DNA of 64,000 bases from Amaricoccus macauensis (GTDB taxonomy: Bacteria > Pseudomonadota > Alphaproteobacteria > Rhodobacterales > Rhodobacteraceae), in the NCBI RefSeq assembly GCF_014201905.1, contig NZ_JACHFM010000001.1, forward strand, positions 248,001 to 312,000, in the 5' to 3' direction. Positions 1-7,995 of the stretch are shown here, in pieces. Below the pieces are notes generated by a model. It did no database searches, was not told the origin of the DNA, and was given only the letters and a program-made list of their open reading frames with translations. Positions within the stretch are counted from its first letter, which is position 1, and each line of letters opens with the position of its first letter. Position numbers and translations under genes: made by a program.

Positions 1-2289
1 GAGAAGACCGCCCTCGCCGAGGCGGAGGTGGAGTATCACGACCACCAGAGTCATACGATCTGGGTGAAGTTCCCGGTGGTCGAGGGACCGGAGGCCCTGA
101 AGGGCGCGAGCGTCGTGATCTGGACGACCACCCCCTGGACGATCCCGTCGAACCGTGGCGTGGCGTTCGCCTCGCGCATCTCCTACGGGCTCTACAAGGT
201 GACGGCCGCTGCGGACGACAACTGGGCGAAGGCCGGTGACGTCCTCCTTCTCGCCGATCCGCTGGCGGCGGACGTGATGGGCGCGGCGCGGGTCGAGAGC
301 TACGAGCGGGTGGGCGATGCCGGACCGCTCGAGGGCATCATGCTGGGCCACCCGCTGGCGGAGCTTGATCCCTTCTGGGCCTACGAGGTGCCGATGCTCG
401 AGGGTGATTTCGTCACCGACGACGCGGGCACCGGATTCGTGCACACCGCGCCCTCGCACGGCCTCGACGACTACGAGCTCTTCGTGAAGAACGGCATGGT
501 CGACCGGATGACCCACAACGTCACCGAGGACTCCTCCTTCGCCGAGCACGTGCCGTTCTTCGCCGGGCTCGCGGTGTTCGATCACAAGGGCAAGGAAGGC
601 AAGGCCAACAAGGCGGTCATCGACAAGCTGGTCGAGGCCGGCGCCCTGCTGGCGCGGGGCCGGATGAAGCACAGCTATCCGCACTCCTGGCGCTCGAAGG
701 CCCCGGTCATCTATCGCAACACTCCGCAGTGGTTCGTGGCGATCGACCGCCCGCTCGACGACGGGATGGGCACCTACGGCGCGACGATCCGCGAGCGGGC
801 GCTCACCTCCATCGACCGGCTGGTGAGCTGGACGCCGCAGACCGGGCGCAACCGGCTCTATTCGATGATCGAGGCCCGACCCGACTGGGTGCTGTCGCGC
901 CAGCGCGCCTGGGGCGTGCCGCTCACCTGCTTCGTGAAGCGCGCGCCGGACGGCACGGTCGAGATCCTGCGCGACCCGGCGGTCAACGCCCGGATCAAGG
1001 CGGCGTTCGAGACCGAAGGGGCGGATGCCTGGTTCGAGGCCGGCGCAAAGGAGCGGTTCCTCGGCAACGACCACCCGCACGCCGACTGGGATCGGGTGAC
1101 CGACATCCTCGACGTCTGGTTCGACTCCGGCTCCACCCACGCCTTCGCGCTCCGCGACCGGCCGGACGGCATCTGGCCGGCGTCGGTCTATCTGGAGGGC
1201 ACCGACCAGCATCGCGGCTGGTTCCACTCCTCGATGCTGCAGGCCTGCGGCACGCGGGGGCGCGCGCCCTATGACGCGGTGGTGACGCACGGCTTCACCC
1301 TCGACGAGAACGGCATGAAGATGTCGAAGTCGCTCGGCAACACCGTCTCGCCCGCCGACGTGGTGAAGCAGTACGGCGCCGACATCCTCCGGCTCTGGGT
1401 GGCGCAGACCGACTTCACCGTCGACCAGCGCATCGGCCCGGAGATCCTGAAGGGCACCGCCGACAGCTATCGGCGGCTCCGCAACACGCTGCGCTACATG
1501 CTGGGCGCGCTCGAAGGCTTCTCGGACGCCGAGCGGGTGGAGCCGCAGGCGATGCCGGAGCTGGAGCGCTTCGTGCTGCACAGGCTGTCGGAGCTTGACG
1601 GGGTGGTGCGCAAGGGCTTCGACGCCTTCGACTTCCAGGGGGTGTTCCAGGCGCTCTTCCAGTTCGCCACCGTCGATCTCTCGGCGTTCTGGTTCGATAT
1701 CCGCAAGGATGCCCTCTACTGCGACGCGCCGGGCGACCTGCGGCGCCGGGCGGTTCGCACGGTTATGGATGCGGTCTTCGCGCGCCTCGTCACCTGGCTG
1801 GCGCCGATTCTGCCGTTCACCATGGAAGAGGTCTGGCTCTCGCGCTTCCCCGGTGCGGAGTCCTCGGTGCATCTCGTCGACATCCCCGAGACCCCGGCCG
1901 ACTGGCTGAATGCCGGCCTCGCCGCGAAGTGGGAAGCGGTGCGCAAGGCGCGGCGCGTGGTGACGGGCGCGCTCGAGCTCGAGCGGCGCGAGAAGCGCAT
2001 CGGCGCGAGCCTCGAGGCCGCACCCGTCGTGCACGTCGCCGATCCGGGCCTGCGCGAGACGCTCTCGGGCGTCGAGTTTCAGGACGTCTGCATCACCTCC
2101 GCCCTCACCCTTTCGGCCGCGGAGGCACCCTCCGGCGCCTTCACGCTCGACGACATCCCCGGCATCGCGGTGGTGCCCACCCTGGCGGAAGGCGAGAAAT
2201 GCGCGCGCTGCTGGAAGATCCTGCCCGACGTCGGACGGCATGCCCATCCGGGCGTCTGCGAGCGCTGCAACGCGGCGATCACGGGGTGA
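1..2289 (+). CDS. ileS: isoleucyl-tRNA synthetase, 5' end missing
   Basis: Class Ia aminoacyl-tRNA synthetase that charges tRNA-Ile in the cytoplasm. The frame is open from base 1, so the N-terminal Rossmann half with the HIGH motif lies outside the window; 762 residues are visible. The CP1 editing domain is recognisable early by its threonine-rich TTTPWTIPSN segment. The catalytic KMSKS loop (GMKMSKSLGN) follows near base 1320, then the anticodon-binding helical domain and a C-terminal zinc knuckle of two CxxC pairs (CARC and CERC). A complete C-terminus and the normal motif order argue for a functional housekeeping gene. It is the chromosomal flank of the island and reads toward the tRNA gene 80 bases downstream. 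Confidence 0.97.
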   Translation, partial: EKTALAEAEVEYHDHQSHTIWVKFPVVEGPEALKGASVVIWTTTPWTIPSNRGVAFASRISYGLYKVTAAADDNWAKAGDVLLLADPLAADVMGAARVESYERVGDAGPLEGIMLGHPLAELDPFWAYEVPMLEGDFVTDDAGTGFVHTAPSHGLDDYELFVKNGMVDRMTHNVTEDSSFAEHVPFFAGLAVFDHKGKEGKANKAVIDKLVEAGALLARGRMKHSYPHSWRSKAPVIYRNTPQWFVAIDRPLDDGMGTYGATIRERALTSIDRLVSWTPQTGRNRLYSMIEARPDWVLSRQRAWGVPLTCFVKRAPDGTVEILRDPAVNARIKAAFETEGADAWFEAGAKERFLGNDHPHADWDRVTDILDVWFDSGSTHAFALRDRPDGIWPASVYLEGTDQHRGWFHSSMLQACGTRGRAPYDAVVTHGFTLDENGMKMSKSLGNTVSPADVVKQYGADILRLWVAQTDFTVDQRIGPEILKGTADSYRRLRNTLRYMLGALEGFSDAERVEPQAMPELERFVLHRLSELDGVVRKGFDAFDFQGVFQALFQFATVDLSAFWFDIRKDALYCDAPGDLRRRAVRTVMDAVFARLVTWLAPILPFTMEEVWLSRFPGAESSVHLVDIPETPADWLNAGLAAKWEAVRKARRVVTGALELERREKRIGASLEAAPVVHVADPGLRETLSGVEFQDVCITSALTLSAAEAPSGAFTLDDIPGIAVVPTLAEGEKCARCWKILPDVGRHAHPGVCERCNAAITG

Positions 2290-2368
2290 AACAAATGTGA
2301 CCGCGTTGAAAATCGCGGTCTCCGGCCCCTTGATCTCGGGCCTGGGACCGCGTATTCAGCCCGGGCAC

Positions 2369-2442
2369 TGGGGAATAGGTTAACGGTAGACCAGCGGACT
2401 CTGACTCCGTTAGTCCTGGTTCGAATCCAGGTTCCCCAGCCA
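2369..2442 (+). tRNA. tRNA-Gln (anticodon CUG)
   Basis: Cloverleaf read directly. The acceptor strand TGGGGAA pairs with TTCCCCA, followed by discriminator G and encoded CCA. The anticodon stem GCGGA/TCCGT (one G-T pair) encloses loop CTCTGAC with anticodon CTG at 2401-2403. The T arm has the standard GGTTCGAATCC. All elements are intact, so the gene should still work after integration. Its 3' 47 bases are the left attachment site of the island. Confidence 0.97.
2396..2442 (+). repeat. Left attachment site (att repeat copy 1)
   Basis: Identical over 47 bases to 58105-58151. This copy lies inside the intact tRNA-Gln gene, so it is the tRNA-proximal junction. Identity breaks at 2395 (C versus G) and at 2443 (G versus A). 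Confidence 0.9.
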
Positions 2443-2498
2443 GCCTAACACCCTGAAATCACAAGAGAAGTTGCGGAGGCGCTTCGTTCGCTCCGGCA

Positions 2499-2530
2499 TT
2501 TTCTGCCCTTTTTCTGCCCATTTTCTGCCC
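2499..2530 (+). repeat. Three phased TTTTCTGCCC repeats (arm-site candidates)
   Basis: TTTTCTGCCC occurs at 2499-2508, 2510-2519 and 2521-2530, an 11-base period that places each copy on the same helix face. A fourth copy, in the same orientation and within a 15-base identical block (ATTTTCTGCCCTTTT, 2498-2512 and 58064-58078), lies just inside the right attachment site. Position and phasing fit integrase arm-type binding sites; this is inference. Confidence 0.55.
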
Positions 2531-2933
2531 TCGCGGTTCACGTCCCGTTCTGGTTGAGTTCGTCACGAAGAGTTTGACCCAAGAGTCTCTGTAGCGCGCG
2601 ATCCGCCGCGACCTCAGCTCGATCATGGCGATCTGGAAGAGCGCCTTCGCCGTTTCGGCGAGCTCATATCATGCGGGAGCCGCGCTGGTATTCCGCCAAC
2701 GACACCGTTCGAAGGGATGCGACCCCGCGACCCTCTGTACCGAGTCTCGTCGCTTGCGAAGGGATGCCCTGGATTGGGCTGAGAAAGGGGGGCTCGCAAC
2801 GACGCCGACCCAATGGGAGTCGCGACGACTTCCGTTACAGCCAACCCGTCGGGACCCCGGCCCTCGCCATGTCTCCCATCTTTCCGCGAGCCTCTTGCGC
2901 GAATCACTCCTTAAACATATACGACACCGATAG

Positions 2934-2951
2934 CATGACATCGTTGTCATG
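2934..2951 (+). promoter_or_regulatory. Palindromic operator candidate upstream of LacI gene
   Basis: CATGACATCGTTGTCATG is a perfect inverted repeat with 7-base arms around a TCGT centre, ending 20 bases before the regulator start codon. LacI-family dimers bind palindromes of about this length with a central CG, and auto-regulation from such a site is common. Sequence symmetry is seen; the binding protein is inferred. Confidence 0.6.
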
Positions 2952-2971
2952 GACCGTAGGGGACCGGTGGG

Positions 2972-4027
2972 ATGGCAACGATCTACGACGTTGCAAAGGC
3001 CGCGGGGGTCTCGCCGAAGACTGTATCCCGGGTCATGAACGGCGACGCGCCGGTCAATGTCCGCACACGTGAGCTCGTCGAGGCGACAATGGACTCTCTC
3101 GGCTATGTCCCCTCGAGCGCCGCGCGCGCGATGCGTTCGCAACGCACCAGACTGGTCGGCCTAGTGACCGGCGCGATCAGCGGGTCGCAGGCGGCCGGGG
3201 GCGCGACCGGACTGCCGGACCTGCAGATCGTGCAGGGCATCCAGCGAACGCTGGCCGAAAGTGGCATGACGCTCCTCGTCTCGGACACGAGCGAGCCGGG
3301 CGGGGTTCCGCAGCTCGTGCGCACGCTGCGCGAGCATCGTGTCGAGGGGCTGTTTTACGTCGCCAGCCACCACCAGCGGATCGAGCTACCCGACGGGGCG
3401 CGGGCCGCCCGAATGGTGCTGGTGAACGGGTTCGATGATGCGGGCACCCCATGCGTGCTGCCCGACGACACGGAGGGCCAGTGGGCGCTGACCGCGGCGT
3501 TGATCGCACGGGGGCACCGCCGCATCGGCTTCCTGACGCTCCCGGCTGCGCTTGTGGCGCAGGGGCTGCGGCTCGAGGGCTATGCCCGGGCGCTGGCGGA
3601 GGCCGGGATCGCGTACGATCCGGCGCTCGTCGTGGAGACCAGTCACTCCGGCGCGGCACAGGAGCGAGAGGTGCTGCAGGCGGCGATCGAGGGGATGCTG
3701 GCGCTCGAGGAGCCGCCGACGGTGCTCTGCTGCGGCAACGACAGGCTGGCGGTGGCGGTCTACGGCATCCTGCGGGCGCGGGAGGTGAAGGTGCCGGAGG
3801 GAATGTCGGTCGCCGGGTACGACGACTACCGGGTGATCTCGGAGACGCTCTATCCGCAGCTGACCACGATGGAACTGCCCTATGGCCGCATGGGCGAGGC
3901 TGCGGCGCGGCTGATGCTCGGCGAGCTTCGCGGCAAGAAGCCGGCGGCTATCGGCGCGCGAGTCCTCGTCGAGGGCGAGCTGCGCTGGCGAGACTCCGTG
4001 ACGCCGGGGCCGGCCGCAGTGGCGTAA
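2972..4027 (+). CDS. LacI-family transcriptional regulator
   Basis: 351 residues. The N-terminal LacI helix-turn-helix (ATIYDVAKAAGVSPKTVSRV) occupies roughly residues 2-21, followed by the hinge helix (SSAARAMRSQ). A type I periplasmic-binding-fold sensor domain occupies the rest, with the usual GND and AGYDDY segments near residues 250-290. It is the first gene of the sugar module and is read in the same direction as the transport and hydrolase genes, so it most likely represses them until a sugar effector binds. The palindrome just upstream suggests autoregulation. Effector unknown; the downstream enzymes suggest a fructose-containing oligosaccharide or its breakdown product. Confidence 0.93.
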   Translation: MATIYDVAKAAGVSPKTVSRVMNGDAPVNVRTRELVEATMDSLGYVPSSAARAMRSQRTRLVGLVTGAISGSQAAGGATGLPDLQIVQGIQRTLAESGMTLLVSDTSEPGGVPQLVRTLREHRVEGLFYVASHHQRIELPDGARAARMVLVNGFDDAGTPCVLPDDTEGQWALTAALIARGHRRIGFLTLPAALVAQGLRLEGYARALAEAGIAYDPALVVETSHSGAAQEREVLQAAIEGMLALEEPPTVLCCGNDRLAVAVYGILRAREVKVPEGMSVAGYDDYRVISETLYPQLTTMELPYGRMGEAAARLMLGELRGKKPAAIGARVLVEGELRWRDSVTPGPAAVA

Positions 4028-4048
4028 CGAACCGTTCTGCAACGAGAA

Positions 4049-4163
4049 AGGTGTTGGCGTCGGTATTCGGCATCGCCGAGCTCCAGAGCCAACACCGATA
4101 ACAGGAGGAAGACCATGCCCATATTGACGCGGATGAGCGCGACCCTACTCGCCTCTGCCTGCC
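4049..4163 (+). repeat. Diverged duplicate of binding-protein leader region
   Basis: This stretch resembles 7930-8044 upstream of and within the intact solute-binding protein gene. The Shine-Dalgarno/start block ACAGGAGGAAGACCATG is identical (4101-4117 and 7982-7998), and the next 46 bases match at 37 positions by hand count. Similarity also extends about 50 bases upstream (GAGCCAAC, ATCGCCG blocks). The segment also contains inverted arms GGTGTTGGC and GCCAACACC. Confidence 0.7.
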
Positions 4164-4183
4164 CTTCGAGCGGGACTCGGTAG
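4115..4183 (+). pseudogene. Truncated start of sugar-binding protein gene
   Basis: A 22-codon frame starting MPILTRMSATLLASACP parallels the signal peptide of the intact binding protein at 7996 (MTMLTRVSAILLASTCL) with the same ribosome binding site, then runs into unrelated sequence and a TAG. It is a decapitated remnant, not a functional gene. It marks the left scar of the event that placed the SRPBCC, MFS, UspA and hydrolase genes between the regulator and the ABC transporter. Confidence 0.7.
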
Positions 4184-4280
4184 CTCCCGGCCGGGTCCCG
4201 GTTGGGGCCCAGCCTGACGCAACCGCTCCGAGCAGCGAAACGAGCTGACGCCGGCGCGTCATGTCGCAGGCGTCTGGGAG

Positions 4281-4303
4281 CCGGCATCTCATCGAGATGC
4301 CGG
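4281..4303 (+). promoter_or_regulatory. Perfect hairpin/palindrome before SRPBCC-MFS genes
   Basis: CCGGCATCTC, loop ATC, GAGATGCCGG: a perfect 10-base-pair inverted repeat ending 33 bases before the next start codon. It could be an operator or an RNA stem-loop in the leader. No T-tract follows (AAGGCAAATTATTCTC), so a terminator is less likely. Confidence 0.5.
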
Positions 4304-4336
4304 AAGGCAAATTATTCTCAGAAAGGAGGGAGGGTA

Positions 4337-4810
4337 ATGGTCGCAAACGTGATGGTTATCGTCGAACGACAGTTCGACTATCCGCGACCCGTGGTATTCC
4401 GGGCCTGGACGGTTCCCGAGGAGATGGCCGAATGGCGCGGGAGCCCGGGCTGGCACGTGGAGAAGGAAACGAACAAGGCCGACCTGCGGCTCGGGGGCAG
4501 GCACTACCACGTGAAGGTGCGCGACAACGACCCCGACACCCGCGTCGCCGCGGACGGGGTCTTCACCGAGTTCTTCGACCCCGACGTCTTCGTCTCGCGC
4601 GAGCGGATCACCGGCGATCCGGGCATCGACCCCGATGTACCGCTCGAGCTCCGGGTCGAGTTCATCAAGATGGGGCGCGACGGCACGCTCGTGCGGATCG
4701 TGCAGGGTCCCTACGACTCCGGCGTCGCCGGCTACCACAGCGAGGGTTGGGAGAAGGAGCTCGTGCGCCTTCAGGACTTTCTCGACCGGAAATCAGGAGG
4801 TGCACGATGA
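4337..4810 (+). CDS. SRPBCC (AHSA1-like) family protein
   Basis: 157 residues with the pattern of the Bet v 1/SRPBCC ligand-binding fold: an opening strand (VIVERQFDYP), the PRPVVFRAWTVPEEMAEWRG helix segment typical of AHSA1/YndB-like proteins, a central sheet with GVFTEFFDP, and a C-terminal amphipathic helix (GWEKELVRLQDFL). The ATG at 4337 is chosen because AAAGGAGGG lies at good distance; longer in-frame starts lack one. Its TGA overlaps the start of the MFS gene (ATGA), so the two are translationally coupled. Function in sugar use is unknown. Confidence 0.8.
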   Translation: MVANVMVIVERQFDYPRPVVFRAWTVPEEMAEWRGSPGWHVEKETNKADLRLGGRHYHVKVRDNDPDTRVAADGVFTEFFDPDVFVSRERITGDPGIDPDVPLELRVEFIKMGRDGTLVRIVQGPYDSGVAGYHSEGWEKELVRLQDFLDRKSGGAR

Positions 4811-6219
4811 CCACCGCGACCGCAACGGCTGATGGCGACGTCCACACCACCGGCCACGAGCTGACGCACACCACCATCGTTCGGCAGAAGCCGCTGATGG
4901 ACATGCGGCAGATCCTGCTGATGAACCTCGGGTTCTTCGGCATCCAGTACAGCTTCGGGATGCAGCAGACCGCGATCAACCCGATCTTCCAGTTCATCGG
5001 CGCCGACGCCCACAGCCTGCCGATCCTGAACCTCGCCGGCCCGATGACCGGCCTCCTGATCCAGCCGATGATCGGCGCGCTCAGCGACCGCACCTGGAGC
5101 CCGCGCTGGGGCCGCAGAAAGCCGTTCTTCCTGATCGGTGCGGTCGGCTGCTCGGTCTGCCTCTTCCTCTTCCCGTTCGTCTCGGCGATCTGGATGGCGG
5201 TGCTGCTGCTCTGGCTGCTCGACGCCTCCAACAACACCGCGATGGAGCCATACCGCGCCTTCATCGCCGACAAGCTGCCGCCTTCGCAGCTCGGCAAGGG
5301 CTTCCTCGCCCAGAGCTTCTTCACCGGGTTCGGCATCACGCTCGCCAACATCTCGCTCTTCGTCTTCCAGACCATGATCACGGGCGCGACCGAGGCCGGC
5401 ATCCCCTACTGGGTCGTCGGCTCGTTCATGCTCGGCGCGGTCTGCTCGATCGGCTCGGTGCTGGTTTCGGTGCTGACGACGCCGGAGATTCCGCCGACCG
5501 AGGCCGAGCTCAAGGCGCTGCGCGAGCACAAGGGCAGCGCGCTCGGCTTCGTGCGCGAGATCTGGGACGCGATCGTCGAGATGCCGGTCGAACTCCGCAA
5601 GCTCGGCCTCGTCTACCTGTTCCAGTGGTACGCGATGATGTGCTACTGGCAGTTCGTGACGCTCTCGATGGCGAAGTCGGTCTGGGGCACCACCGACGCC
5701 CATTCCGACGGTTTCCGCGAAGCGGTCGCCTGGACCGGTCTGATCAACGGCTGGTACAACATCGTCACCTTCTCGGTCGCGTTCTCGCTGGTCGCCATCG
5801 CGCGGCGCCGGGGGGCGAAGTTCGTGCACATGGCCTGTCTCCTCTGCGCGGCGGCCGGGCTGCTGATCTTCCCGCACCTGACCAACAAGTACGCGCTCTT
5901 CGTCCCGATCATCGGCCTCGGCATCGCCTGGGCGTCGATCATGGGCGTGCCCTACATCATGGCGGTGCGGATGATCCCCTCGACCCGTTACGGCGTCTAC
6001 ATGGGCATCATCAACATGATGATCGTGGTCCCGATGCTGATCCACTCGTTCACCTTCGGCTGGGTCTACTCGAACATCCTCGGGGACAACCCGAACAATG
6101 CGATCAGCTTCGCCGGCATCGGCCTCGGCGTGGCCGCGCTCGCGATGCTCTGGATCAAGGAGCCGCCGATCGTGCGCGACGTGGACGACGTCGCGGCGAT
6201 GCCGGTCGGCGGTCACTGA
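4807..6219 (+). CDS. MFS disaccharide (sucrose-type) symporter
   Basis: 470 residues, about 12 membrane segments. The loop between helices 2 and 3 carries the DRTWSPRWGRRKPF signature seen in sucrose/maltose:H+ symporters related to plant SUT and animal SLC45 proteins. The N-terminus is cytoplasmic and polar for about 35 residues. It starts within the stop of the SRPBCC gene. The window therefore carries two independent uptake routes, this secondary carrier and the ABC system at 7996-13474, next to two glycosidases. Substrate by inference is a glucosyl-fructoside such as sucrose. Confidence 0.85.
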   Translation: MTTATATADGDVHTTGHELTHTTIVRQKPLMDMRQILLMNLGFFGIQYSFGMQQTAINPIFQFIGADAHSLPILNLAGPMTGLLIQPMIGALSDRTWSPRWGRRKPFFLIGAVGCSVCLFLFPFVSAIWMAVLLLWLLDASNNTAMEPYRAFIADKLPPSQLGKGFLAQSFFTGFGITLANISLFVFQTMITGATEAGIPYWVVGSFMLGAVCSIGSVLVSVLTTPEIPPTEAELKALREHKGSALGFVREIWDAIVEMPVELRKLGLVYLFQWYAMMCYWQFVTLSMAKSVWGTTDAHSDGFREAVAWTGLINGWYNIVTFSVAFSLVAIARRRGAKFVHMACLLCAAAGLLIFPHLTNKYALFVPIIGLGIAWASIMGVPYIMAVRMIPSTRYGVYMGIINMMIVVPMLIHSFTFGWVYSNILGDNPNNAISFAGIGLGVAALAMLWIKEPPIVRDVDDVAAMPVGGH

Positions 6220-6232
6220 AAGGGACATCTCG

Positions 6233-6703
6233 ATGCCAAGAATGACGGACTACCGCATCATCGTCGTCGGCACCGACGGCTCGGGCCTGGCCGAGCCGAC
6301 GGTGACCCGGGCGGCCTGGCTCGCCAAACGCGAGGACGCCGACCTGGTGATCGTCTGCGCCTACAGCGGGCTGTCGCGCCGCGACGAGGCAAAGAACGTC
6401 GCCACGGCCGGCGGCGACGTGCGGGTCGACGAGGTGCTCGGGCGCGCGGCGGCCAGCGAGGCGATGAACCGCGCCGTGGCGGTCGCGGCGGAGGAGGGCG
6501 CCACGGTCGCGGCGGCCCTGCTGCTCGAGGGGGAGCCCGCCGCCGCGCTGATCAAGACCGCGCGGGACCGGAAGGCGGAACTCCTCGTCGTCGGCGCGCG
6601 CCACGACCGCTCGCTCACCGAGCGCCTGCTCGGCACCGTCGCCACGGAGGTCACCAAGCGGGCGACGTGCGACGTGCTGATCGTCCGGCCACCCAAGGCG
6701 TGA
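6233..6703 (+). CDS. Universal stress protein, UspA family
   Basis: 156 residues, single Usp domain. It opens with a beta strand and the Asp of the nucleotide pocket (IIVVGTDGS), and the C-terminal half carries the ATP-loop region LLVVGARHDRS followed by LLGTVATEV and the closing strand CDVLIV. It sits 13 bases after the MFS gene and is presumably co-transcribed with it. A strong stem-loop follows the gene. Confidence 0.9.
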   Translation: MPRMTDYRIIVVGTDGSGLAEPTVTRAAWLAKREDADLVIVCAYSGLSRRDEAKNVATAGGDVRVDEVLGRAAASEAMNRAVAVAAEEGATVAAALLLEGEPAAALIKTARDRKAELLVVGARHDRSLTERLLGTVATEVTKRATCDVLIVRPPKA

Positions 6704-6725
6704 GACTTCCAGCCTGACCGAAGTT

Positions 6726-6761
6726 CGGGAGCGCGTGCGTTCGAAGGCTCGCGCGCTCCCG
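6726..6761 (+). terminator. Strong intergenic stem-loop
   Basis: CGGGAGCGCG (6726-6735) pairs perfectly with CGCGCTCCCG (6752-6761) between the UspA and hydrolase genes. There is no T-run after it, so it may be a Rho-assisted or partial terminator or an mRNA-stabilising stem that separates the SRPBCC-MFS-Usp transcript from the hydrolase-ABC part. Confidence 0.45.
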
Positions 6762-6820
6762 AGAAGCCAGCGGGGCCTACCGCCGGGCAACCGAAACCTG
6801 CCTCTGAACAGGACGACCCG

Positions 6821-7930
6821 ATGAGCCAGTACATCCATCCGAAAAGTCCGCAGACCTTCACGAACGGCATCCGGCATCCCGATCTCCACTTGTGGGACGC
6901 ATGGTCCTTCGTCGGCGATGGCGATGTCCTGCACCTCTATTCCCTGGCAGTCCCCAAGGCGAGGCAGGACGGCACGCCGATTACGGGCCCCGAGCGCAAC
7001 GACACCCCCTTTCACGTGCGCCACTTCTCATCCCATGACCTCGGGGCCTCGTGGACTGACGAAGGCAGCCTCATCGCGCCGCGCATCGGGCAAGGTCTGC
7101 CGGACTCGAGGACGATCTGGAGCGGCAGCATCGAGCCGCTGCCGGACGGCAAGAAGCTGCTCGCCTACACCGGACTGTACGCGCTGGATGCCGAGCACTG
7201 CTTCGCACAGAACATCATGCTGGCCCTGTCGGACGGATACGAGGTCGAGAGCCGGGAAGACGAGGCTCTGATCTGCCCGATACGGGATTGGAAAGCCATC
7301 ACCGATGCGGGCTACTACCTGGCTCCACCCGACGACATCGGCCATCGCGGAGGCGAGGGCGGGGGGCCGATATTGGCCTGGCGCGACCCCTTCGTGTTCA
7401 TCGACGCGGATGACCAGATCCATCTCTTCTGGAGCGCCAAGGCGGGGCCGAGAGTGGGCGCCATGGGGCACGGGCTCGTCCGGCGCGAGGGGCGACGGTT
7501 CCGGCTGGAGAAGCTCTACCCGCCGGTGACCATTCCGGACGGCAATGACGTGACGCAGCTCGAGCTTCCCAAGATCTACCACGACGCCAGGCGGGGGACC
7601 TACTATCTCATCAGCGCGACCTGCAACCGGATCGACGAGCGGCAGCCGGACGAGGAGCTGAGCAAGACGATCCGACTGCATCTTTCCTCGTCGCTGGACG
7701 GACCCTGGCGGCCCTGGAACCCGGAGGGCAGCGCCTTGCCGGGTCTGGAGGGTCTCTTCGGAATGACCGTGCTCGAGGCGGACTTCGACCGAGGGAGCCT
7801 GCTCTGCATCGCCCCCTACACCGGTGCCGGGGGGGACGAGCGGGGGCTGACGTTCTCTCCCTGTTACCGCATCGACCTCGATCCGGTGCGGGTCTCGATC
7901 CCGTCATACTCGGGAGCCGAATCTGGATAG
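6821..7930 (+). CDS. Clan GH-J glycosidase (GH68/GH32-like)
   Basis: 369 residues, five-bladed beta-propeller glycosidase. The retaining active-site triad can be placed: nucleophile Asp26 in HLWDAW, transition-state stabiliser in the RDP motif (WRDPF, 188-190), and acid/base Glu248 in QLELPKIY. A WSGS segment near 100 matches the conserved blade motif. There is no signal peptide, so it should act on imported sugar in the cytoplasm, unlike classical secreted levansucrases. Likely beta-fructofuranosidase activity on sucrose or a short fructan; hydrolysis versus transfer cannot be decided. A second GH-J enzyme lies at 11420. Confidence 0.82.
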   Translation: MSQYIHPKSPQTFTNGIRHPDLHLWDAWSFVGDGDVLHLYSLAVPKARQDGTPITGPERNDTPFHVRHFSSHDLGASWTDEGSLIAPRIGQGLPDSRTIWSGSIEPLPDGKKLLAYTGLYALDAEHCFAQNIMLALSDGYEVESREDEALICPIRDWKAITDAGYYLAPPDDIGHRGGEGGGPILAWRDPFVFIDADDQIHLFWSAKAGPRVGAMGHGLVRREGRRFRLEKLYPPVTIPDGNDVTQLELPKIYHDARRGTYYLISATCNRIDERQPDEELSKTIRLHLSSSLDGPWRPWNPEGSALPGLEGLFGMTVLEADFDRGSLLCIAPYTGAGGDERGLTFSPCYRIDLDPVRVSIPSYSGAESG

Positions 7931-7995
7931 GCGTTGACGCCAGTGAACGGGGATCGCCGGGATCCCGAGCCAACGACGAACACAGGAGGAAGACC

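Larger units (their letters stand above)
2443..2971. other. Non-coding left end of island
   Basis: About 530 bases between the tRNA and the LacI gene. It holds the phased TTTTCTGCCC repeats near the attachment site and the 18-base palindrome just before the regulator. Open frames on both strands here have no recognisable product, no good ribosome binding site and mutually overlapping shadows, so no gene is called. Confidence 0.6.

Noticed and set aside
2625-3142. Overlapping open frames on both strands before and across the LacI start
   Set aside because: None has a recognisable domain or ribosome site; they overlap each other and the clear LacI helix-turn-helix frame.
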